DNA of 29,158 nt from an uncultured Porphyromonadaceae bacterium. Lineage in GTDB: Bacteria > Bacteroidota > Bacteroidia > Bacteroidales > Barnesiellaceae. Below the pieces are notes generated by a model. It was not told the origin of the DNA. It ran no database searches and was given only the letters and a program-made list of their open reading frames with translations. The DNA is taken from assembly GCA_900538555.1 (NCBI GenBank), contig UPYI01000023.1, positions 1 to 29,158 of the forward strand. Direction: 5' to 3'. The translations under genes and the position numbers were made by a program. Below are positions 23,846-29,158 of the stretch, piece by piece (position 1 is the stretch's first letter; each line of letters opens with the position of its first letter).

Positions 23846-24119
23846 GACTTTTAATTAAAATATTACGTACAAAAATCCCAGTATCGGAACACCGGTATAA
23901 AAAAATTTAGACGAAGATAGGGCTTTTATTGTATAGTTCCGGTATATAATTATTAAAAAAAATATAATTTGAAGATGTAATTAACACTTAATCAGTGAAA
24001 AAATGGTTATTTTCGATGTGCGATACTGTCGTATGGAACGAGAGTCTGTCGCCGGATCTGTTTTCGTGCGGAGCCGGGCGTGCGGAAAGAAGTATGAAAA
24101 ACTTTATTATAGATTGGTT

Positions 24120-24812
24120 ATGAAAAAGTTAGTGGTATTGACCGGTGCGGGTATGAGCGTGGAGAGCGGATTATCGACTTTCCGCGACAGCGGCGGTCTT
24201 TGGGATCGTTACCCGGTGGAGGATGTGGCTACGCCCGAAGGGTGGATGCGCGATCCGGAGTTGGTTCAGCGGTTTTATAACAAACGGAGAATGGAATTGC
24301 TTACGGTCGAGCCCAATGCCGGACACCGGGGGCTGGCGGAACTGGAACGCGATTTCGAAGTGTATGTCATTACCCAGAATGTGGATAATCTGCATGAACG
24401 TGCCGGAAGCACAAGGGTGCTGCATTTGCATGGCGAATTGACTAAGGTGCGTTCGGAGAAGGTCGAAAGTCGGGTATATGAATTGTCGCCCGACCGGTAT
24501 GAACTGCCTGTGGGAGCTGTCGATGAGTATGGCGACCGGTTGCGTCCGCATATCGTCTGGTTCGGCGAGGCGGTGCCGATGATCGAACCGGCGATCGGAT
24601 GGGTGGAGAGTGCCGATCTGTTTGTCGTGATCGGAACGTCGTTGAATGTATATCCGGCGGCGGGATTGCTGCGCTTCGTGCGTAAAGGCGTTCCTACTTA
24701 TCTGATCGACCCGAATGACGTGAATCTCCACGGGAGAAATGATATCCGCATTATCCGGGCGGGAGCGTCGGAGGGAGTGGAGCGGCTTCGGCGCGAACTG
24801 GGTGTTTTGTAA
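24120..24812 (+). CDS. SIR2-family NAD-dependent protein deacylase (class III-like, no zinc cysteines)
   Basis: A 230-residue sirtuin that uses NAD+ to remove acyl groups from lysines. ATG 24120 is chosen over the frame open from 24003 because MKKLVVLTGAGMSVESGLSTFR is the standard beginning. Motifs seen: GAGMS (9-13), TFRDSGGLW (20-28), TQNVDNLHERAG (85-96), catalytic H104 in HLHGEL, PHIVWFGE and GTSLNVYPAAGL. Y53 and R56 in FYNKRR correspond to the Tyr/Arg pair of CobB and SIRT5 that binds succinyl or malonyl lysine. The protein has no cysteine at all, so the four-Cys zinc site between about 108 and 150 is missing and replaced by a short charged and aromatic segment. It is a lone gene with AT-rich DNA upstream. 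Confidence 0.92.
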   Translation: MKKLVVLTGAGMSVESGLSTFRDSGGLWDRYPVEDVATPEGWMRDPELVQRFYNKRRMELLTVEPNAGHRGLAELERDFEVYVITQNVDNLHERAGSTRVLHLHGELTKVRSEKVESRVYELSPDRYELPVGAVDEYGDRLRPHIVWFGEAVPMIEPAIGWVESADLFVVIGTSLNVYPAAGLLRFVRKGVPTYLIDPNDVNLHGRNDIRIIRAGASEGVERLRRELGVL

Positions 24813-24899
24813 TGTTTTTTCTTTCGGTATTCTGGCTATACCGTTCAGCATCTGTTGCGCGTCTTGCTTTTTAAACTCTTGGTTTTCAATAAACGCTTC

Positions 24900-24951
24900 G
24901 CCTCGGCATAATCCGTTCAAGTTTTCACTTGACGGCTTCTGCGCTCGGCTT
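24900..24951. repeat. Short intergenic repeat, copy B
   Basis: GCCTCGGCATA, then a hairpin CCGTTCAAGT-TTTC-ACTTGACGG with one bulged T, then CTTCTGCGCTCGGCTT. The flanks match copy A (10421-10462). It stands 88 bases after the sirtuin stop and just before the 24983 hairpin. Confidence 0.5.
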
Positions 24952-24982
24952 GCAGTTTATTTTAGATATTCTGACATACCGA

Positions 24983-25024
24983 AAAGGGTTGCATCGAAAA
25001 CTTCATTTCGATGCAACCCTTTTA
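24983..25024. terminator. Terminator hairpin between sirtuin and Na/Pi genes, member of the dispersed family
   Basis: AAAAGGGTTGCATCGAAA (24983-25000) and TTTCGATGCAACCCTTTT (25007-25024) form a perfect 18-bp stem with a 6-base loop. It lies between convergent genes and can serve both: it is 17 bases from the stop of the Na/Pi gene. Confidence 0.85.
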
Positions 25025-25041
25025 AATATATTTCCGACGGA

Positions 25042-26865
25042 TTATATCCGTTGTTTGGTGTTCAGCTTGATGGCATCGACCACGTTGATTACGTAGTCTC
25101 CCAGCCGTTCGCTTTCGGCAATGACATCCATATAGAATATGCCGGCTTTGTATTCGTAGTGCTGGTTGTTGATGTTGCTGATATTCGCAGAGCGTAAGGT
25201 ATTGCGGTAGTTGTTGATCTCGCGCTCTTTGTTATACGAGTTGATGATGTCGGAGTTGATCTCTTCCTTGCTGGAAAGTACCACGATCATGTTGCGGATA
25301 GCTTCGGCATCGAGTTTCATGATGTGGTCGATATTGCTGATAATCTCTTCGTTGAATTGGATTTGCGATTCCTGTTTCCGGACGAGGGTTCGGGCGAGAT
25401 TGAAACAGCAGTCGCCGATACTCTCTATTTCGGTGACACAGGTAAGCATGGTGTTTACCTGCAATTTACCGGCGTAGCTCAATCGTCCGGCAACGACCTT
25501 GTTCAAGAATGCGGCGATTTCTATTTCCATCCGGTCGCAGATTTGTTCGTACTTCTCGATCCGGTTGAACAGATCGACGAAAGCGTCGGTATTCTCTTTG
25601 GTGTGTACCAGATCCTGTACCATGTGGAACATCCGCTCTACCCGCTCGGCGTAAACGATGATCTCTTGTTCGGCTTGGGGCAGGTTCAGTTCGGAGGCTT
25701 CCAACATACCGCCGGTGATGAACCGCAACTGGAATTCTTCGTTTTCGCGATGTTTTACAGGGGTAAGCCGGGTGACGATTTTTACGTAGAAATCGGTCAG
25801 CCAAATCATGATCGCGACGTTGAACAGGTTGAATATGGTGTGGAACAGCGACAAGCCGAACGATACGGAGAATTGCATGGCGGCAAACCGTTCTTTGATA
25901 GCGAGGCTTTCCGGATCGGTTGCCGTAAGGGTGCCGTTATTGAGGTGTTCCATCAACTCGGGATTTGTCACTTCGGTGTTCAGTACGAACGACATCAGTT
26001 CGTTCGGGTTGCCCGACATGATGGTACAGAGCCAGACGATCAGGCGCATGAACGGATAGAACAGCGCCAAAGCCCAGACACTGCCCAGAAAGTTGAACAG
26101 GAAGTGGCTGAGAGCTGCCCGTTTGGCAGATATGTTTCCGCCCAAAGATGCCAGAATAGGTGTGATTGTAGTACCGATGTTGCTACCGAGAATCAAGGCG
26201 GCGGCAATGTCGAACGAGATCCAACCTTTGCTACACATGATCAGCGATATGGCAAGAGTGGCGGCTGAGGCTTGTACGATCAGGGTGAGTATGGCGCCGA
26301 TGGCGAAGAACAGTAGAATTGAGAAAAAGCCCATCTGGGTGTATGAGGTGAGGAATTCGAAGATTTCGGGGTGACTTTTCAGGTCGGGGACGGAGTGGTT
26401 CAGATAATCGAGCCCCATGAAAAGGAATGCAAATCCGATGCAGGTTTCGCCCCATGATTTGTAATTGGAGTTTTTGGTGAAAAGTAGCGGTACTCCGATA
26501 CCGATCAAGGGCAGTGCGAATGCCGAAATGTTTACTTTGAATCCGAAGAGCGAAATGATCCATGCGGTGACCGTCGTTCCGACATTGGCTCCCATGATGA
26601 CGGCGATCGATTGTGCGAGGCTCATAAGACCGGCATTGACGAAACTGACAACCATTACGGTCGATGCCGATGAACTTTGTACTAACGCTGTGATGAGGAT
26701 TCCTGTGAACAGCCCGGAAAACCGGTTCTTCGTCATGATGGCTAAAATATTCTTTAACCGGCTGCCGGCTACTTTTTGCAGACCTTCGCTCATGACTTTC
26801 ATTCCATATAGGAACAATCCTACCGCTCCCAGAATGGTTAAAAAGTCCAAGAAAGTAAACTTCAT
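25042..26865 (-). CDS. Na/Pi cotransporter-family protein with PhoU-like domain
   Basis: A 607-residue inner-membrane protein of the NptA/YjbB (PF02690) type. The membrane part (about 1-365) is an inverted repeat, and each half carries the signature pair: QSSSA (63-67) with GANVGTT (92-98), and QASAA (198-202) with GSNIGTT (227-233). The C-terminal part (about 385-600) is helical and charged, like PhoU, with EIESIGDCCFNLAR and the second-copy-like ESERLGDYVINVVDAIK. The family imports or exports phosphate with sodium, and the PhoU-like tail is thought to regulate it. ATG 26865 gives a clean start. It is monocistronic and is followed by the 24983 hairpin. The direction of transport cannot be read from the sequence. 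Confidence 0.92.
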   Translation of the reverse strand: MKFTFLDFLTILGAVGLFLYGMKVMSEGLQKVAGSRLKNILAIMTKNRFSGLFTGILITALVQSSSASTVMVVSFVNAGLMSLAQSIAVIMGANVGTTVTAWIISLFGFKVNISAFALPLIGIGVPLLFTKNSNYKSWGETCIGFAFLFMGLDYLNHSVPDLKSHPEIFEFLTSYTQMGFFSILLFFAIGAILTLIVQASAATLAISLIMCSKGWISFDIAAALILGSNIGTTITPILASLGGNISAKRAALSHFLFNFLGSVWALALFYPFMRLIVWLCTIMSGNPNELMSFVLNTEVTNPELMEHLNNGTLTATDPESLAIKERFAAMQFSVSFGLSLFHTIFNLFNVAIMIWLTDFYVKIVTRLTPVKHRENEEFQLRFITGGMLEASELNLPQAEQEIIVYAERVERMFHMVQDLVHTKENTDAFVDLFNRIEKYEQICDRMEIEIAAFLNKVVAGRLSYAGKLQVNTMLTCVTEIESIGDCCFNLARTLVRKQESQIQFNEEIISNIDHIMKLDAEAIRNMIVVLSSKEEINSDIINSYNKEREINNYRNTLRSANISNINNQHYEYKAGIFYMDVIAESERLGDYVINVVDAIKLNTKQRI

Positions 26866-26886
26866 GGTGACTAATGATATTAGAGA

Positions 26887-26918
26887 TTTGTTTTTTTACT
26901 TAAATCCGTGTATTTTAG
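26887..26918 (+). promoter_or_regulatory. Promoter of the nucleoside kinase gene
   Basis: TTTG (26887-26890), 20 bases, then TATTTTAG (26911-26918, 7 of 8 to TAnnTTTG) has ideal Bacteroidetes spacing. It would start transcription near 26924, about 115 bases before the kinase ATG at 27040. Confidence 0.45.
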
Positions 26919-26944
26919 CATAAGGAAAAATCGTTACACGATTG

Positions 26945-26952
26945 CAAAAATA
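26945..26952 (-). promoter_or_regulatory. Possible -7 box of the Na/Pi gene
   Basis: On the minus strand TATTTTTG is a perfect TAnnTTTG match, with a leader of about 70 bases before the ATG at 26865. No -33 TTTG is correctly placed, so the call is weak. Confidence 0.35.
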
Positions 26953-27039
26953 TACAAATAAAAGCAGATTTTAAACGTTGGCGCGTCTGTTTTTTAGTTT
27001 ATTAACGCATTGGCAAATAAATATAATCTGAACGGGAAT

Positions 27040-28695
27040 ATGATAAAGATTTTCTGTAAGAACGACGGGAAAGAGCATGTGATTGCCGGAGGCGAGAGCC
27101 TGTTGGAGATTTATAACCGCATACGCCCCGAGCTGCCTTATCCGGCATTGTGTGCCAAAGTGAACAACAAGACGGAGGAACTCGGCTTTCGGGTTTATTC
27201 TCCGAAAGATGTCGAGTTTCTGGATATTACACATCCATCGGGGATGCGTACATACGTGCGTTCTCTCTGTTTTGTTTTATATAAAGCGGTAAACGATCTG
27301 CTCCCCGGCGTCCGTTTGCGTATCGAACACTCCATTTCTCACGGGTATTATTGTCATTTGGTCGATTACAAACCTACCGAAGAGGAGGTAGCCCGTATTA
27401 AAGCCGGTATGGAACGGATCATCCGGGAGAATATTCCGTTTACGAAGATTGTAGACCGGACGTCGAATGTGATCGAGGTTTTTCGTTCGCAGGGAATGTC
27501 CGACAAGGTCTCGTTGCTGGAAACGGCACATGAACTCTATTCGTCGTATCATTGTCTCGACGATCTCGCTGATTCGTATTACAGCTGGCTGACCCCGTCT
27601 ACCGGTTACCTGTCGGTTTTCGATTTGCAGAAGTACAACGGCGGACTGTTGCTGATTCCGCCATCGGTGGAAAATCCGTCGGAGGTGGTTTCGGTTATCC
27701 GGCAGGAGGGGTTGTTGCATGCATTCGAAGAGTATGTGCGTTTCAACCGGATTATCGGATTGCAGAACGTGGGCGATTTGAACCGGGCGATACAGACCAA
27801 CCGGGCATCCGATCTGATTATGGTTGCCGAGGCGTTGCACGAGAAAAAGATCGCACGGATTGCCGACGATATTACCGAACGCTATCATCGGGGTGAAGCG
27901 CGGATCGTGTTGGTTTCCGGTCCCTCTTCATCGGGAAAAACGACCTTTGCCCGCCGGTTGGGAGTGCAGTTGATGACCAACCTGCTGCAACCGGTTACCA
28001 TATCGCTCGACGATTATTTCGTGAATCGGGAGCAGACCCCGCTCGATGAGTACGGCGAGTACGATTATGAATCGCTGTATGCCCTCGACCTCGACCAATT
28101 CAACTCGGATCTGAATCGGTTGCTTGCCGGAGAAGAGGTGGCAATGCCTACCTATAATTTCGAGAAAGGCTGTCGGGAATATCGGGGAAATACGTTGCGC
28201 ATGAATGAAAATTCGGTGTTGATCATGGAAGGAATCCACGGGTTGAATCCGGCACTGACCGAACATATCGACCGGCGGTTGAAGTATTCGATTTACGTGT
28301 CGGCATTGACCTCTATTTCGATCGACGATCACAACTGGATTCCGACAACCGACAACCGGCTGTTGCGCCGGATTATCCGCGATGCGAAGTATCGGGGCAC
28401 TTCGGCTCAGCAATCCATTGCCCGTTGGGGCAGTGTGCGACGGGGCGAGGAGCGTTGGATCTTCCCTTATCAGGAGAATGCCGATGCCATGTTCAACTCG
28501 TCGCTGCTTTTTGAGTTGGCGGTGATGAAGTCGTTTGCCGTCCCCGTGCTACGCTCTGTCCCGCACGATTGTGCCGAATATGGCGAAGCTCATCGTCTGT
28601 TGTGTTTCCTAAGTTATTTCATGTCGATGAACGAACAGGAGATTCCGCCGACGTCGTTGTTGCGTGAATTTTTAGGAGGCAGCAGTTTTCACTGA
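27040..28695 (+). CDS. Nucleoside (uridine) kinase with TGS/ThrRS-like N-terminal region
   Basis: A 551-residue protein in two parts. Residues 1 to about 60 look like a TGS domain (MIKIFCKNDGKEHVIAGGESLLEIY), and about 60-230 resemble the editing-side N-terminal region of threonyl-tRNA synthetase, with HSISHGYYCHL in place of the HxxxH metal motif. The C-terminal half (about 270-551) is a P-loop kinase of the uridine kinase/phosphoribulokinase type: the Walker A motif is GPSSSGKT (294-301), followed by ISLDDYFVNREQTP, which carries the usual acidic pair, and IMEGIHGLNP. It should phosphorylate uridine or cytidine with ATP or GTP; the role of the N-terminal part is unknown. ATG 27040 is preferred to the TTG at 27010 because the homologous start is MI-x-hydrophobic. 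It stands alone, with its own promoter and terminator. Confidence 0.88.
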   Translation: MIKIFCKNDGKEHVIAGGESLLEIYNRIRPELPYPALCAKVNNKTEELGFRVYSPKDVEFLDITHPSGMRTYVRSLCFVLYKAVNDLLPGVRLRIEHSISHGYYCHLVDYKPTEEEVARIKAGMERIIRENIPFTKIVDRTSNVIEVFRSQGMSDKVSLLETAHELYSSYHCLDDLADSYYSWLTPSTGYLSVFDLQKYNGGLLLIPPSVENPSEVVSVIRQEGLLHAFEEYVRFNRIIGLQNVGDLNRAIQTNRASDLIMVAEALHEKKIARIADDITERYHRGEARIVLVSGPSSSGKTTFARRLGVQLMTNLLQPVTISLDDYFVNREQTPLDEYGEYDYESLYALDLDQFNSDLNRLLAGEEVAMPTYNFEKGCREYRGNTLRMNENSVLIMEGIHGLNPALTEHIDRRLKYSIYVSALTSISIDDHNWIPTTDNRLLRRIIRDAKYRGTSAQQSIARWGSVRRGEERWIFPYQENADAMFNSSLLFELAVMKSFAVPVLRSVPHDCAEYGEAHRLLCFLSYFMSMNEQEIPPTSLLREFLGGSSFH

Positions 28696-28722
28696 TGCGC
28701 GGAACGGTATGACGTATTCGAA

Positions 28723-28749
28723 AAAAGGCGGTTGGGAATGCCGCCTTTT
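28723..28749 (+). terminator. Terminator of the nucleoside kinase gene
   Basis: AAAAGGCGG (28723-28731) and CCGCCTTTT (28741-28749) form a perfect 9-bp stem with a 9-base loop and a short T run, 27 bases after the stop codon. Confidence 0.85.
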
Positions 28750-28812
28750 CCGTAGTAAATAGGGTGATCGTATTTAACATCATTATGCCAGTTTCTTGCA
28801 CATGCCTTTTAT

Positions 28813-28820
28813 TAACTTTG
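28813..28820 (+). promoter_or_regulatory. -7 box directly before the DUF1848 gene
   Basis: TAACTTTG is a perfect TAnnTTTG match ending 4 bases before the ATG at 28825. The transcript would start at or next to the start codon, so it would be leaderless. No well-spaced -33 TTTG is present (TTTC lies 17 bases upstream). Confidence 0.4.
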
Positions 28821-28824
28821 TTCC

Positions 28825-29158
28825 ATGAAAACATCGAAGATAAAACTGACATTGAGTGACGGTAGCGTTGTTGAGGCGCAAGCCCCACTAATTGTATCTG
28901 CGAGTCGTGCGACAGATATTCCTGCGTTTTATGCCGGTTGGTTCTTCAATCGGCTTCGGCAAGGGTATGTACGTTGGCGCAATCCATATAATGGAAAAGA
29001 CTCCTATGTTTCTTTCGCCAACACGAAGTTCATCGTTTTCTGGTCAAAAAATCCAAAACCTCTTTTACCATTTCTTCCGACCCTAAAAGAGATGGGAATC
29101 GGGTGCTATATTCAATACACACTGAACGACTACTTTGTAGAGGGATTGGAGCCAAATG
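28825..29158 (+). CDS. DUF1848 family protein, 3' end outside the window
   Basis: The first 111 codons of a gene that stays open to the window edge. The protein begins MKTSKIKLTLSDGSVVEAQA and then shows the DUF1848 pattern: IVSASRATDIPAFYAGWFF, then NRLRQGYVRWRNPYNGK, a short variable part, FIVFWSKNPKPLLPFL, and the start of GCYIQYTLNDY...VEGLEPN. DUF1848 proteins are about 270-330 residues with conserved cysteines in the C-terminal half that may hold an iron-sulfur cluster; that half is not visible here. The function is unknown. The start codon is clear because translation upstream is blocked and a -7 box sits directly in front. The codons look slightly more AT-rich than in the neighbours. 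Confidence 0.82.
   Translation, partial: MKTSKIKLTLSDGSVVEAQAPLIVSASRATDIPAFYAGWFFNRLRQGYVRWRNPYNGKDSYVSFANTKFIVFWSKNPKPLLPFLPTLKEMGIGCYIQYTLNDYFVEGLEPN

Noticed and set aside
24003..24119. N-terminal extension of the sirtuin (39 more residues)
   Set aside because: Sirtuins of this size begin directly with the GAG motif strand, and the extra residues are Arg/Cys-rich with no similarity.
1..29158. CRISPR arrays, insertion sequences, integrases, toxin-antitoxin pairs or phage defence genes
   Set aside because: No direct-repeat array, transposase motif or attachment-site-like duplication was seen; the tRNA-Asn at the edge has no visible partial copy nearby.

Overview
The window reads as chromosomal DNA of a Bacteroidota bacterium, most probably of the order Bacteroidales. 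Supporting signs are a complete core gene set for the type IX secretion system (T9SS), Bacteroidetes-style promoters (TTTG, 19-21 bases, TAnnTTTG) with almost no classical ribosome binding sites, a large two-part IspG, a TGS-like/uridine kinase fusion protein, and lipoproteins with acidic residues after the lipid-bearing Cys. The base composition is balanced and looks uniform. I see no insertion sequence, CRISPR array, integrase or phage gene. Genus is not claimed.

Layout. 1-73: tRNA-Asn (minus), divergent from a PfkB-family sugar/nucleoside kinase and an S41 C-terminal processing protease (160-2843, plus). A perfect hairpin at 2941-2979 separates these from a small lipoprotein on the minus strand (3025-3603). 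4001-10185: five-gene T9SS operon porP/sprF-gldK-gldL-gldM-gldN, with a good promoter at 3877-3908 and a 20-bp stem terminator after gldN. 10668-15290 (minus): a 1540-residue secreted multidomain protein that converges on the operon and ends in a T9SS C-terminal sorting domain, so it is a likely client of the machine encoded beside it. 15462-21533 (plus): rpoN (sigma-54), a PAP2-like membrane protein, purE, ispG and a MATE transporter. 21700-23845 (minus): an Lrp/AsnC regulator, then a tandem pair of FKBP-type prolyl isomerases, one lipoprotein and one without a signal. 24120-24812 (plus): a SIR2-family deacylase. 25042-26865 (minus): a Na/Pi-cotransporter-like protein with a PhoU-like tail. 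27040-28695 (plus): nucleoside (uridine) kinase with a ThrRS-like N-terminus. 28825-end (plus): start of a DUF1848 gene that runs off the window.

How the genes work together. GldL and GldM form the inner-membrane proton-driven motor, GldK and GldN form the periplasmic ring below the outer membrane, and PorP/SprF is an outer-membrane partner; together they drive export of proteins carrying a sorting domain, such as the 1540-residue adhesin-like protein. Most of the rest is housekeeping: purine synthesis (PurE), isoprenoid synthesis (IspG), nucleoside salvage (the two kinases), protein folding (FKBPs), phosphate transport and regulation (RpoN, Lrp).

The less ordinary observations are the internal triplication with Asp/Asn-rich DG loops in the T9SS client, a long basic Ser/Arg/Lys tail on GldN, a family of three related hairpins between genes (10207, 21617, 24983), a second short repeat shared by two of those same intergenic regions, a palindrome over the Lrp promoter, and a sirtuin with no cysteine at all. 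I did not find a clearly new multi-gene system.
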